Positions 1 to 9,426 are shown, counted from the first letter of the stretch. The stretch: 64,000 nucleotides of DNA from Actinacidiphila sp965342175 (GCF_965342175.1 NZ_CBDRBL010000028.1:12216-76215), one strand, 5' to 3'. Notes: generated by a model from the letters alone, not told the origin. Numbers and translations: made by a program.

Positions 1-1
1 A

Positions 2-2551
2 TCTTCAACCACAGGGCGTCCTCACACCGCCCCGGCCGACGGCACGGAAAAGATCCTCGCCGACATCCTGGCCTGCATCATGCACAAGGACCGGGTGTCG
101 GTCGACAGCCACTTCTTCACGGAAATGGGTGCCGACTCCCTGGTGATGGCGCATTTCTGCGCCCGAGTGAGGAAGCACCAGGATCTGCCGTCGGTGTCGA
201 TGAAGGACATCTACCGGTATCCGACGATCAGAAGCCTCGCAACGGCCCTGGCGGAATCCCCGCCGGCCGCCGGCCAGGCCGCCGTGGCCGCGTCGGCGGT
301 CGCAGGCGTGGCGGTCCCGGAGGCCATCGAGGCAGCGGCGGCCCGGGGCACTCCGCGCTATCTCGTCTGCGGCGTGCTGCAGGCCCTGTTCTTCCTGGGC
401 TACTCCTATCTTGCGGCGCTCGTGCTGACGAGCGGCGCGGAGTGGATCGCCGCCGGCAGCGGCGCGTACGACAGCTACCTGCGCTCCGTGGCGTTCGGCA
501 GTGCGGCCTTCGCGGGCGTCTGCCTCCTGCCCGTCGTGGGCAAGTGGCTCCTGGTCGGACGGTGGAAGCCCCAGGAGATCCGCATCTGGAGCCTGGCGTA
601 CTTCCGGTTCTGGTGCGTGCGGACCCTCATCCGGTCGAACCCCATGGTCCTGTTCGTCGGTTCCCCGCTGTACGTGCTGTACCTGCGGGCGCTCGGCGCG
701 CGAATAGGCCGCGGCGTGGCCGTCTTCTCCAAGCACGTCCCGGTCTGCACCGACCTGCTGACCATCGGCGACGGCACCGTGATCCGCAAGGACTCGTACT
801 TCTCCTGCTACCGGGGCCATTCGTCCGCGATCCAGACCGGCCCGGTCACCATCGGCAAGGACGTGCTGATCGGCGAGGTCACCGTGCTCGACATCGGCAC
901 CTGCATGGGCGACGGCGCCCAGCTCGGCCACTCCTCCTCGCTCCACACCGGCCAGTCGGTCCCGGCCGGCGAGCGGTGGCACGGCTCCCCGGCCCAGCCG
1001 GGCGCCGCGGACTACCGCGTGGTGGCGCCGGTGGAGTGCGGCAGGAGCCGCCGGGTCACCTACTGCCTGACCCAGTTGCTGCTCCTGCTGGGCCTCTGGA
1101 TACCGCTCGCGGTCGGCGGTGTGGCGATCCTGCTCGCGGTGGTCCCGCGGCTGTCCTCCCTGCTGGAGCCGGGCCCCGTGGCCATGACGAGCTGGAACTT
1201 CTACGTCGACGCCGCAGCCGCCTCCTTCGTCCTCTTCTGCGGGGCTGTGCTGCTGAGCCTGCTGACCGCGGTCACCGTGCCGCGGCTGCTGCACCCGCTC
1301 GTGAAGCCCGACATGGTCCACCCGCTCTACGGTTTCCGCTACGGGGTCCACCGCACCGTCGGCTTCCTCACCAACCGGAAGTTCTTCCGCGTCCTGTTCG
1401 GCGACAGTTCCGCCGTCGTGCACTACCTGCGCGCCATCGGGTACGACCTGTCGCCGGTGGAGCAGACCGGCTCGAACTTCGGCACCGAGGTGAAGCACGA
1501 GAACCCGTTCCTGAGCAAGGTCGGCACCGGCACCATGGTCGCCGACGGGCTGTCCCTCATGAATGCCGACTACTCGAGCACCTCCTTCCGCGTCACCCGG
1601 ACGGCGATCGGCCCGCACAACTTCCTGGGCAACCACGTCGCCTACCCGCCGCAGGGCAGGACCGGCGAAAACTGCCTGCTCGCCACGAAGGTCATGGTCC
1701 CCGTCGAGGGTCCGATCCGGGAGAACGTCGGACTGCTGGGCTCGCCCAGCTTCGAGATTCCCCGCACAGTGGACCGCGACAGCAGGTTCGACCACCTGAA
1801 GCAGGACGGCGAGGCGTTCCGCCGGCTGCTGTCGGCCAAGAACAGGCACAACACCGGCACCGCGCTGCTGCACCTGCTGCTCCAGTGGCTGCTGCTGTTC
1901 CTGGTGCTGCTCACGGCGTCCTGCGCGGCCGACTTCTACCCCGCCTACGGTGCCGCCGCGGTGGCCCTCGCCAACGTCGTGGTCCTGGTGGTCACTGTCG
2001 CCTACATCGTGCTCGGCGAGCGCGTCGTGACCAGGTTCCAGGGTCTGCGGCCGCTGTACTGCTCGATCTACGACCCGGACTTCTGGCGGCACGAGCGCTA
2101 CTGGAAGGTGACGGCCGCGACGGAGTACCTGAACCTCTTCAACGGCACCCCGTACAAGAACGTCGTCTGGCGTCTGCTCGGCGTGCGGATCGGGCGCCGG
2201 GTCTTCGACGACGGCCTGTTCCTCCCGGAGCGCTCGCTGGCCGCCATCGGCGACGACTGCACGCTCAACGCGGGCACCGTCATCCAGAGCCACTCCCAGG
2301 AGGACGGCGCCTTCAAGTCCGACCACAGCACGTTGGGTGCCGGCTGCACCCTCGGCGTCGGCGCCCTCGTCCACTACGGCGTGACCGTCGGCGACGGCGC
2401 CGTGATCGCCCCGGACTCCTTTGTGATGAAGGGCGAGGAACTGCCCGCGAACGCCCGGTGGGGCGGCAATCCCGCACGGGAGATGCCGGAGAACCCCAAG
2501 CACCCGAACAGCGGCGGCGATCGCGCCACCGCACTGATCAGCGGTGTGTAG
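2..2551 (+). CDS. Pls/PosA-family nonribosomal peptide synthetase, 3' part
   Basis: The frame is open to the window edge, so the gene is 5'-truncated; the adenylation domain expected in this family would lie upstream. What remains is a carrier (T) domain, with the phosphopantetheine serine in MGADSL at 137-139, followed by about six membrane-spanning stretches (near 370-440, 490-560, 640-690, 1070-1150, 1210-1290, 1860-2020). Between these lie three hexapeptide/acyltransferase-like blocks (about 690-1010, 1560-1750, 2150-2500), the typical C-terminal region of Pls/PosA enzymes. Characterised relatives make epsilon-poly-L-lysine, poly-diaminobutyrate or poly-diaminopropionate at the membrane. 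The adjacent diaminopropionate genes make a Dap-type substrate plausible, but this is inference because the adenylation domain is not visible. Confidence 0.88.
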   Translation, partial: SSTTGRPHTAPADGTEKILADILACIMHKDRVSVDSHFFTEMGADSLVMAHFCARVRKHQDLPSVSMKDIYRYPTIRSLATALAESPPAAGQAAVAASAVAGVAVPEAIEAAAARGTPRYLVCGVLQALFFLGYSYLAALVLTSGAEWIAAGSGAYDSYLRSVAFGSAAFAGVCLLPVVGKWLLVGRWKPQEIRIWSLAYFRFWCVRTLIRSNPMVLFVGSPLYVLYLRALGARIGRGVAVFSKHVPVCTDLLTIGDGTVIRKDSYFSCYRGHSSAIQTGPVTIGKDVLIGEVTVLDIGTCMGDGAQLGHSSSLHTGQSVPAGERWHGSPAQPGAADYRVVAPVECGRSRRVTYCLTQLLLLLGLWIPLAVGGVAILLAVVPRLSSLLEPGPVAMTSWNFYVDAAAASFVLFCGAVLLSLLTAVTVPRLLHPLVKPDMVHPLYGFRYGVHRTVGFLTNRKFFRVLFGDSSAVVHYLRAIGYDLSPVEQTGSNFGTEVKHENPFLSKVGTGTMVADGLSLMNADYSSTSFRVTRTAIGPHNFLGNHVAYPPQGRTGENCLLATKVMVPVEGPIRENVGLLGSPSFEIPRTVDRDSRFDHLKQDGEAFRRLLSAKNRHNTGTALLHLLLQWLLLFLVLLTASCAADFYPAYGAAAVALANVVVLVVTVAYIVLGERVVTRFQGLRPLYCSIYDPDFWRHERYWKVTAATEYLNLFNGTPYKNVVWRLLGVRIGRRVFDDGLFLPERSLAAIGDDCTLNAGTVIQSHSQEDGAFKSDHSTLGAGCTLGVGALVHYGVTVGDGAVIAPDSFVMKGEELPANARWGGNPAREMPENPKHPNSGGDRATALISGV

Positions 2552-2582
2552 ACCCATGGAAACCGCGAGTGGAGGCAGGTCG

Positions 2583-5500
2583 ATGGACATGGCAGCGCAG
2601 GCCGGACGGGACTTCTGGCGCGGAGTGCTCCTCGGGGGCGGTTTCACCGCGATCCCTCGCTGGACCTCCGCGGCGGTCACCGGCGCCGCCGAGCACGTGG
2701 TGGCGGTCCCCGACGGCCTCACGGCGTCCGTGCGCCGGGTGGCGGACGAGGTCGCCGTCCCGCTGGGCTCGGTCCTGCTGGCCGCGCACGCCAAGGTGCT
2801 GGCCGTGCTCTGCGGCGAGACCGACGTCGTGACCGGTTACGTCGCGGCGGGCGGAGCCGTGCTGCCGTGCCGGCTGTCGGCGGGCCCCGGCTCGTGGCGC
2901 TCCCTGCTGCAGGGCGCGCGCGATGCGGAGAAGCAGGTACTGGCCTTCCAGGACTTCCCGGTCGACGCGCTCCGCAAGGAGCTCGACCTGGCCGAGCCGC
3001 TCTTCGAGACGGTCTTCGACCTGTCCGGCGGCGGCGTCGAACTCGCCCCCGGCACCGTGCTGTGGGTCGGCGTCTCGGACCGCGACGGCCGCCTCTCGCT
3101 GCGGCTGCGCTACGCCACCGACGTCATGGACGAGGACGCCGCGGCCCGTGTCGCCGGCTACCACCTGGCCGCACTCGCCCGGATCGCCGCCGACCTGGAC
3201 GCCGAGCACACCCGCGGGAGCCTGCTGTCCGCGGAGGAGAACAGGCTGCAACTGCACAAGATGGCCGGACCGCGCCGCAAGCTGCCGGACCGGCGGATGC
3301 ACGAGCTCTTCGAGGAGCGGGCCAGGGCCCACCCGGAGGCGGTCGCGGCCGTCCACGGGGACCGCCGGTGGACGTACGGCGAGCTCAACGCCCGCGCCAA
3401 CCGCCTGGCCCACGCACTCCTGGCGCGCGGTCTGCGGCGCGAGGACGTGGTCGCGGTGGTGACCGAGCGGAACCTGGACTGGCTGGCAGCCGTGCTGGCG
3501 GTCTTCAAGGCCGGCGGCGCCTACCTGCCGATCGAGCCGCACTTCCCGGCCGGGCGGATCAGGACCACCTTGGCCCGCGCCGAGTGCCGGCTGGTGCTGA
3601 CCGAGCACGGCAGCACCGCGACGCTGGACGAGGCCCTGTCCGCGCTGCCCGACGTACACCGCCTGCCGGTCGATGACGCCTATGCCGAGGACCACCCCGG
3701 CGAGGACCCCCGCGTGCCCGTCGCGCGCGACCAGCTGGCGTACATCTACTTCACCTCCGGCTCGACCGGGGAGCCCAAGGGCGCGATGTGCGAGCACGCG
3801 GGCTTCCTCAACCACCTCTACGCCAAGATCGACGACCTCGGCATCGGCGAGGGGCAGGTGGTCGCGCAGACCGCCCCGCAGTGCTTCGACATCTCGCTGT
3901 GGCAGCTGGTCTCGGCGCTGCTCGTGGGCGGGCGCACCCTGCTGGTGGAGCAGGAGACGATCCTCGACGCCGACCGCTTCCTCGACAGGATCGCCGAGGA
4001 ACGGGCGAACGTCGTGCAGCTCGTCCCCTCCTACCTGGACGTCGTCCTGTCCGCCCTGGAGCGCCAGCCGCGCGAACTGCCGGACCTGCGCTGCGTGTCG
4101 GTGACCGGCGAGGCCCTGAAGATGGACCTCGTCAAGCGCTGGTTCGCCGCCCGGCCGGGTGTGAAGCTGGTCAACGCCTACGGGCTGACCGAGACCAGCG
4201 ACGACACCAACCACGCGGTGATGGAACGGGTCCCGGACACCGACTGGGTTCCGCTGGGACCGCCCGTCAACAACGTCCGCGTGTACATCGTCGACGAGCA
4301 CCTGTCCCCCGTGCCGCTGGGCGCGCCCGGCCTGGTCGTCTTCTCCGGGGTCTGCGTGGGCCGCGGCTACGTCAACGACCCCGAGCGCACCCGGCAGGTG
4401 TATCTGACCGACCCCCACCACGCCGGGGAACGGCTGTACCGCGGCGGCGACTACGGCCGCTGGCACCCGGACGGCACGCTGGAGTTCCTCGGCCGCAAGG
4501 ACCACCAGGTCAAGATCCGCGGCTTCCGCATCGAGATCGGCGAGATCGAGAACGCCCTGGTGCGGGCGCCGGGCGTGCACGACGGCGCGGTCGTCGTCAG
4601 CGCCGACGGCGACCAGCTGGTCGCCTTCTACTCGGGCCCGCAGCCCGTGGCGGTGGAAACGCTGCGCGAGCACCTCTCGGAGTCCCTGCCGGCCTACATG
4701 GTGCCCGCGGCCTTCCACTGGAGGGAAAGCCTGCCGCTGACCGCCAACAGCAAGATCGACCGAAAGACGCTGACGGCGCTCGCCGCGGAGCAGGGACCCG
4801 AGGAGAGCGCCGCGGAGCCGGATGGCCGGCAGACTTCCTCCACCCCCGCCGAGCGGCGCCTGGCGAAGGCGTGGTCGACGGTGCTCGGCATCCCGCAGGA
4901 GCGGATCGGGCGCCTGGACCACTTCTTCGACCGCGGCGGCACCTCCCTGTCGGCGGTACGGCTCGCGATCCTGCTGGACCGCGCGATCTCCCTCAAGGAC
5001 GTCACGGCCCACCCGGTCCTCGCCGACCTCGCCGACGTGGTCGACGGCCGCACGGCGCGCCGGCTCGGACTGCTGCAGACCCTGTCGGAGCCGGACGGCG
5101 AACCGCACGCCACCCTGGTGTGCTTCCCGTACGCCGGTGGCCACGCGGTGAACTTCCGGCCGCTGGCCGCGGCGCTGCGGCCATCGGGTTGCGCGGTCCA
5201 CGCCGTCGAGCTGCCCGGCCACGACCCTGCCGCCCGCGACGAGGCGTTCGTCCCGATGGAGCGGGTGGTCGACGCGGTGGTCGAGGAGATCGTCGACCGT
5301 GGGCTCTCCCGGATCCTGCTGTGGGGCCACTCCTCGGGCACCGCCCTCGCGGTGGAGACCGCCCGGCGGCTGCGGGAGCGGGGCGTGGCGGTCCAGCGTG
5401 TGTTCCTCGGCGCGCAACTGCTCGGCGACGCCGCCGCGCGGCGCGCAGCGGCCGAGGAACTGGCCGCCCGCGGGGCCGCCGAGATCGCCGCCGAACTGAG

Positions 5501-5840
5501 CGCAGACGGCGGCTACGGCCAGCTCGCCGAGCTGGACCGGGCGCGTGCCGAGCACGTCGCCGCCGCCTACCGCCACGACTGCGTGGCGGCCAACCGATAC
5601 TTCGCCGACGCCCTGGACTCCGCACCGCCGGTGCGGCTGTCGGCGCCGGTCACCGTGGTCGTCGCCGCCGACGACCCGTACACGGCGGATCACTCCCGCC
5701 GGTACCGCGAGTGGCTGCTGCTGGCCGAGCACGTCGAGCTGTACGAGCTCCCCCGCGGCGGTCACCACTTCCCCCGCACCTGCCCGGACGAGGTGGCGCA
5801 GGCGGTCCTGCGCGCCGCCGAACTTCTGGCCTCCCCATGA
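2583..5840 (+). CDS. NRPS with truncated C-like region, A, T and thioesterase domains
   Basis: A 1085-residue synthetase. Residues 1-230 resemble the C-terminal half of a condensation domain and lack HHxxxDG. The adenylation domain (about 240-740) has YFTSGSTGEPKG near residue 389, NAYGLTET, YRGGDYGRW and a final NSKID lysine. The carrier domain has GGTSL (Ser about 788), and a type II-like thioesterase follows (LVCFPYAGG, GHSSG with Ser about 917, C-terminal GGHHF). By hand alignment the specificity pocket reads DIWQSTADDK, with two acidic residues as in diaminobutyrate-type pockets; this assignment is tentative. The start at 2583 is chosen because GGAGG at 2571-2575 precedes it; an upstream GTG at 2544 is possible. 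The unit probably activates a diamino acid and releases or edits the product. Confidence 0.88.
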   Translation: MDMAAQAGRDFWRGVLLGGGFTAIPRWTSAAVTGAAEHVVAVPDGLTASVRRVADEVAVPLGSVLLAAHAKVLAVLCGETDVVTGYVAAGGAVLPCRLSAGPGSWRSLLQGARDAEKQVLAFQDFPVDALRKELDLAEPLFETVFDLSGGGVELAPGTVLWVGVSDRDGRLSLRLRYATDVMDEDAAARVAGYHLAALARIAADLDAEHTRGSLLSAEENRLQLHKMAGPRRKLPDRRMHELFEERARAHPEAVAAVHGDRRWTYGELNARANRLAHALLARGLRREDVVAVVTERNLDWLAAVLAVFKAGGAYLPIEPHFPAGRIRTTLARAECRLVLTEHGSTATLDEALSALPDVHRLPVDDAYAEDHPGEDPRVPVARDQLAYIYFTSGSTGEPKGAMCEHAGFLNHLYAKIDDLGIGEGQVVAQTAPQCFDISLWQLVSALLVGGRTLLVEQETILDADRFLDRIAEERANVVQLVPSYLDVVLSALERQPRELPDLRCVSVTGEALKMDLVKRWFAARPGVKLVNAYGLTETSDDTNHAVMERVPDTDWVPLGPPVNNVRVYIVDEHLSPVPLGAPGLVVFSGVCVGRGYVNDPERTRQVYLTDPHHAGERLYRGGDYGRWHPDGTLEFLGRKDHQVKIRGFRIEIGEIENALVRAPGVHDGAVVVSADGDQLVAFYSGPQPVAVETLREHLSESLPAYMVPAAFHWRESLPLTANSKIDRKTLTALAAEQGPEESAAEPDGRQTSSTPAERRLAKAWSTVLGIPQERIGRLDHFFDRGGTSLSAVRLAILLDRAISLKDVTAHPVLADLADVVDGRTARRLGLLQTLSEPDGEPHATLVCFPYAGGHAVNFRPLAAALRPSGCAVHAVELPGHDPAARDEAFVPMERVVDAVVEEIVDRGLSRILLWGHSSGTALAVETARRLRERGVAVQRVFLGAQLLGDAAARRAAAEELAARGAAEIAAELSADGGYGQLAELDRARAEHVAAAYRHDCVAANRYFADALDSAPPVRLSAPVTVVVAADDPYTADHSRRYREWLLLAEHVELYELPRGGHHFPRTCPDEVAQAVLRAAELLASP

Positions 5841-6871
5841 ACGGCAACCGAGAGGAGACGCAGTTGTCGACCTCAGCTTCCCCTCCGTCCCTGCTCGATC
5901 TCGAGCTGCGGCCCGGCTCACCCCCGATTCTGCGAACCGGGGCCGTCGCGGACCCGGCGGGCTGGGCCGACGGGCACCGCGACGCTCTGCGCGCGGTCGT
6001 CGCCGAGCACGGCTCGGTCCTGATCCGCGGCCTCGGCCTGACCGACGCGGACAAGGCGGCGGGTGTCGTACGGCGACTGGCCGGCCGACTGACCGCCGAG
6101 AAGGAGGCCTTCGCGTCCCGGCGGACCTACGCCGAGGGCCTGTACTCCTCCTCCACCTGGCCGCCCAACCAGCCGATGTGCATGCACCACGAGCTGAGCT
6201 ACCGCCTCGAGTTCCCGGGCCTGATGATGTTCGCCTGCCTGACCGCGCCGGACAAGGGCGGGGCCACCGCGGTGGCCGACGCGCCGACCGTGCTCGAGGC
6301 ACTGCCGCCCGAACTGGTCCAGCGTTTCGAGCGGGAGGGCTGGCTGCTCACCCGCAGCTACAACGACGAGATCGGGGCGACCGTCGCCGAGGCCTTCGGC
6401 ACGGACGACCGCTCCGCCGTCGAGGACTACTGCCGCGCCAACGCCATCGCCTTCGAGTGGCAGCCGGACGGGGCCCTGCGCACCCGCCAGCGGCGCAGCG
6501 CCGTCGTCCGCCACCCGGTCACGGGTCGGCGCTGCTGGTTCAACCAGATCGCGTTCCTCAACGAATGGACGATGGACCCCGAGGTGCACGAGTACCTCGT
6601 GGACATGTACGGATCCGACGGCCTGCCGTTCAACACCTGCTTCGGCAACGGCGACCCGATCGGCGCGGACGTCGTCCAGCTGCTCAACTCCGTCTACGAG
6701 GCCAACACCGCCCGCGAGCCGTGGCAGACGGGCGACCTGATGCTCGTCGACAACATCCGCACCGCGCACAGCCGCGAGTCCTACGAGGGCTCCCGTGAGG
6801 TGCTGGTCGGCATGGCCGACGCGGTGCGCCTTGCCGACTGCTCCCCGACCGTCGAGGTGACCACCGCATGA
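5837..6871 (+). CDS. TauD/TfdA-family Fe(II)/2-oxoglutarate oxygenase, SyrP-like
   Basis: 344 residues. The HxE half of the iron triad lies in MCMHHELSY and the distal histidine in VDNIRTAHSR, with basic residues further on for 2-oxoglutarate. The segment around HHELSYRLEFPG followed by KGGATAVAD resembles SyrP-type enzymes that hydroxylate carrier-bound aspartate or tailor NRPS amino acids. The ATG overlaps the synthetase stop (ATGA). An in-frame TTG at 5864 with GAGGAG six bases upstream is an equally good start. Coupling to the NRPS and to sbnB indicates that it modifies the diaminopropionate-derived building block or peptide; the exact reaction cannot be read from the sequence. Confidence 0.85.
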   Translation: MNGNREETQLSTSASPPSLLDLELRPGSPPILRTGAVADPAGWADGHRDALRAVVAEHGSVLIRGLGLTDADKAAGVVRRLAGRLTAEKEAFASRRTYAEGLYSSSTWPPNQPMCMHHELSYRLEFPGLMMFACLTAPDKGGATAVADAPTVLEALPPELVQRFEREGWLLTRSYNDEIGATVAEAFGTDDRSAVEDYCRANAIAFEWQPDGALRTRQRRSAVVRHPVTGRRCWFNQIAFLNEWTMDPEVHEYLVDMYGSDGLPFNTCFGNGDPIGADVVQLLNSVYEANTAREPWQTGDLMLVDNIRTAHSRESYEGSREVLVGMADAVRLADCSPTVEVTTA

Positions 6872-7938
6872 CCAGCAACCGCTCCGCCGCCCAGGGCTCC
6901 GCGCCCTCCGGGCCGCTCACCGTACCGCCGTTCGCGGTGGTGCCCGGTGTCCAGGTCCAGCGCGCGCTGCACGGGCGCGAGAAGCAGATCACGGAGCTGG
7001 TGGAGTCCACCTACCGGCTGCACTCCGCCGGCGACTCGGTGAACCCGCCGTCGTACTTCCTGCGGTTCCCCGACCGCCCGTCGGCGCGGATCATCGCCCT
7101 GCCGGCCTCCATCGGCGGCGACGTGCGCGTGGACGGCCTGAAGTGGATCTCCAGCTTCCCGGAGAACGTGGCGGCCGGGATCCCGCGGGCCTCGGCGGTG
7201 CTGATCCTCAACGACCACGACACCGGTTACCCCATCGCCTGCCTGGAGAGCTCCATCATCAGCGCCACCAGGACGGCGGCGATGGCGGCCCTGGCCGCCG
7301 ACCGGCTGAGCCGTCCCGACCGCCGGCCCCGGCGCGTGGGCTTCTTCGGGACGGGCCTGATCGCCCGCTACATCCACACCTACCTGGTGGGGAACGGGTG
7401 GCACTTCGACGAGGTCGGCGTGCACGACCTGTCGGCCGAGAGCGCCAAGGGCTTCTGCGGCTACCTCGAGCAGACGGACGCCCCGGGGCGGGTCACCCTG
7501 TACGAGGACCCCGAGCAGGTCATCCGCGCGAGCGACCTGGTGGTCTTCGCGACCGTCGCGGGCGAGCCCCACGTACGGGACATGACCTGGTTCGGGCACA
7601 AGCCGCTCGTGCTGCACATGTCGCTGCGCGACCTCACGCCGGAGATCGTGCTCGGCTCGACCAACGTGGTCGACGACGTCGAGCACTGCCTGAAGGCGGA
7701 CACCTCGCCGCATTTGGCGGAGCAGCTCACGGGCAACCGGGACTTCCTGACCGGCACGTTGGACGACGTGATCGCCGGACGGGTGGCGCTCCGCGAGGAC
7801 CGCCCCGTGGTGTTCTCGCCCTTCGGCCTCGGGGTCCTCGACCTCGCTGTCGGCAAGTACGTCTACGACGAGGTGGCGCGCTCCGGCGAGCTGCAGGTCG
7901 TCGACGACTTCTTCCACGAACTGCGCCGGTTCGGATGA
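6868..7938 (+). CDS. sbnB: SbnB-like N-(2-amino-2-carboxyethyl)-L-glutamate dehydrogenase
   Basis: 356 residues of the ornithine cyclodeaminase/mu-crystallin superfamily, close to the length of staphylococcal SbnB. The NAD-binding turn is visible as GFFGTGLIARY, and the family signature appears in ISATRTAAMAALA. In the known pathway SbnB oxidatively cleaves the conjugate made by SbnA to give L-2,3-diaminopropionate and 2-oxoglutarate. The ATG overlaps the oxygenase stop codon, so translation is coupled. The presence of sbnA just downstream makes the SbnB assignment much more likely than ornithine cyclodeaminase or alanine dehydrogenase. Confidence 0.88.
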   Translation: MTSNRSAAQGSAPSGPLTVPPFAVVPGVQVQRALHGREKQITELVESTYRLHSAGDSVNPPSYFLRFPDRPSARIIALPASIGGDVRVDGLKWISSFPENVAAGIPRASAVLILNDHDTGYPIACLESSIISATRTAAMAALAADRLSRPDRRPRRVGFFGTGLIARYIHTYLVGNGWHFDEVGVHDLSAESAKGFCGYLEQTDAPGRVTLYEDPEQVIRASDLVVFATVAGEPHVRDMTWFGHKPLVLHMSLRDLTPEIVLGSTNVVDDVEHCLKADTSPHLAEQLTGNRDFLTGTLDDVIAGRVALREDRPVVFSPFGLGVLDLAVGKYVYDEVARSGELQVVDDFFHELRRFG

Positions 7939-8164
7939 ACAGCCGCGACCCCGCCCCCACGACATCGGGCCCCCGGGTCAGGGCCAGGGCCCCCGACACC
8001 GGCGCGGGCGCCACGGCGACCGACCACAAGGAGCCGCATGCGGGAGTACCTCCGGGAAAGACCAACGGTCCAGCCACGCAAGCTCATCAGTGCAGGACAC
8101 AGCGGCCGCTGACGCGCTGCTCCCCCGTCTGGACGGGACAGGCGCTGCAGATGAGGAGGCCATC

Positions 8165-9259
8165 GTGACAGTCATATCCGTTCCCCAGGCCTTCAACGAG
8201 GAACAGCTCTTCGTCGACCTCGAGTCGATCTTCGGGCAATCACTCTTCCTCAAGTGCGAGGGCTTCAACTTCGCCGGTTCGATCAAGCTCAAAGCCGCGA
8301 CCGAGATGGTGGAGACTGCCGAGCGGGAGGGGATCCTGACTCCGGACTCGATCCTGGTCGAGTCCTCGTCCGGCAATCTGGGTGTGGCACTGAGCATGAT
8401 CGCCGCCAGCAAGGGCTACCGGTTCCTGTGCGTCACCGACGCACGGTGCAACCTGTCGACCAGGCTCCTGATGAAGGCCCTGGGCAGCCAGGTGCACATC
8501 ATCTCCGGGCCGGACGCCCACGGCGGCTACCTCGGCGCGCGGCTGGACTTCGTCCGCGCGCTGTGCGCCTCGGACGACCGGTACGTCTGGCTCAGCCAGT
8601 ACACCAACCCGGGCAACTGGAGGGCGCACTACCGGACGACCGCTCCGGAGATCGCGCGCCAGTTCCCCGAGGTCGACGTCGTGTTCGTCGGGGCCGGCAC
8701 CACCGGGACCCTGATGGGCTGCGCCCGCTGGTTCCGGGAGTGGTCCCGGCCGGTCAAGGTCGTCGCGGTGGACAGCGTCGGCTCCGTGACCTTCGGCGGG
8801 GCACCCGGCCGCCGGATGATCCCCGGGCTGGGCATGAGCGTCCATCCGCCGCTGCTCGACGAGTCCTTCGTGGACGAGGTCGTGCTGGTCGAGGAGGCGG
8901 ACACCATCCGCGCCTGCCACCGGCTGGCCCGCCGCGGCTTCCTGTTCGGGGGCTCGACGGGCACCGTGGTCAGCGGGGCGACCAGCTGGCTCGAGAAGAA
9001 CGGCGCGCCCGGCCTCACGTCGGTGGCGATCGCGCCGGACCTCGGCGAGCGCTACCTCGACACGATCTACCAGAGCAACTGGCTGCAGGACCTGTACGGC
9101 GAGGACGTCCTCGAACCGGACGAACGCGCCGACGCCTCCTGGGCCGACCCCGCGTGGGCGGCGGCGGCCGAGGCCGCCTGGGCCGCCTCGCCCTCGGCGA
9201 CCGGCACCGCCGAACCGGCGACGACGCCGTCGGTCTCCCCCGACGGCCAACTGCACTGA
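8165..9259 (+). CDS. sbnA: SbnA-like N-(2-amino-2-carboxyethyl)-L-glutamate synthase
   Basis: PLP-dependent beta-replacement enzyme of the cysteine synthase fold. The lysine that binds PLP is in NFAGSIKLKAA, the substrate loop is SSSGNLG, and the phosphate-binding loop is GAGTTGTLMG. SbnA condenses O-phospho-L-serine with L-glutamate, the first step to L-2,3-diaminopropionate. The GTG at 8165 is preferred because AGGAGG (8154-8159) sits five bases upstream, giving 364 residues; a longer in-frame start at 8090 lacks such a site. The last 45 residues are an Ala/Asp/Thr-rich tail absent from ordinary cysteine synthases. A 226-base gap separates it from sbnB, so it may also have its own promoter. 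Confidence 0.88.
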   Translation: MTVISVPQAFNEEQLFVDLESIFGQSLFLKCEGFNFAGSIKLKAATEMVETAEREGILTPDSILVESSSGNLGVALSMIAASKGYRFLCVTDARCNLSTRLLMKALGSQVHIISGPDAHGGYLGARLDFVRALCASDDRYVWLSQYTNPGNWRAHYRTTAPEIARQFPEVDVVFVGAGTTGTLMGCARWFREWSRPVKVVAVDSVGSVTFGGAPGRRMIPGLGMSVHPPLLDESFVDEVVLVEEADTIRACHRLARRGFLFGGSTGTVVSGATSWLEKNGAPGLTSVAIAPDLGERYLDTIYQSNWLQDLYGEDVLEPDERADASWADPAWAAAAEAAWAASPSATGTAEPATTPSVSPDGQLH

Positions 9260-9294
9260 CGGCCGGGCGGCACCGCCGCCCCCGTCGGCCCCAT

Positions 9295-9327
9295 GCTGCT
9301 GCGGCGGTCCCCGACCGCCGCAGCAGC
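9295..9327 (+). terminator. Hairpin closing the NRPS/Dap gene set
   Basis: Two perfectly complementary 15-base arms (9295-9309 and 9313-9327) are separated by a CCC loop, 36 bases after the sbnA stop. There is no U-tract, as usual for Streptomyces terminators. Confidence 0.75.
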
Positions 9328-9426
9328 ACGTCCGCGTCCACCTCCGCCGCCGCCTGCGCGCGGGGCATCGTGGAATCTCGGCCGCCGGTCTGCTCGCCGG
9401 TGCCAAGGACCCCCTGAACGCCGTAC

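Noticed and set aside
5..2794. A 929-codon open frame on the minus strand opposite the Pls/PosA gene
   Set aside because: It is a mirror of the real coding strand caused by GC-rich third positions; its translation is Arg/Ala/Gln/Val-rich with no family resemblance. Many similar shadows occur across the window.
7935..8168. A 77-codon frame starting ATGA at the sbnB stop
   Set aside because: The overlap looks attractive, but the translation is Pro/Arg/Thr-rich and runs into the ribosome site of sbnA.
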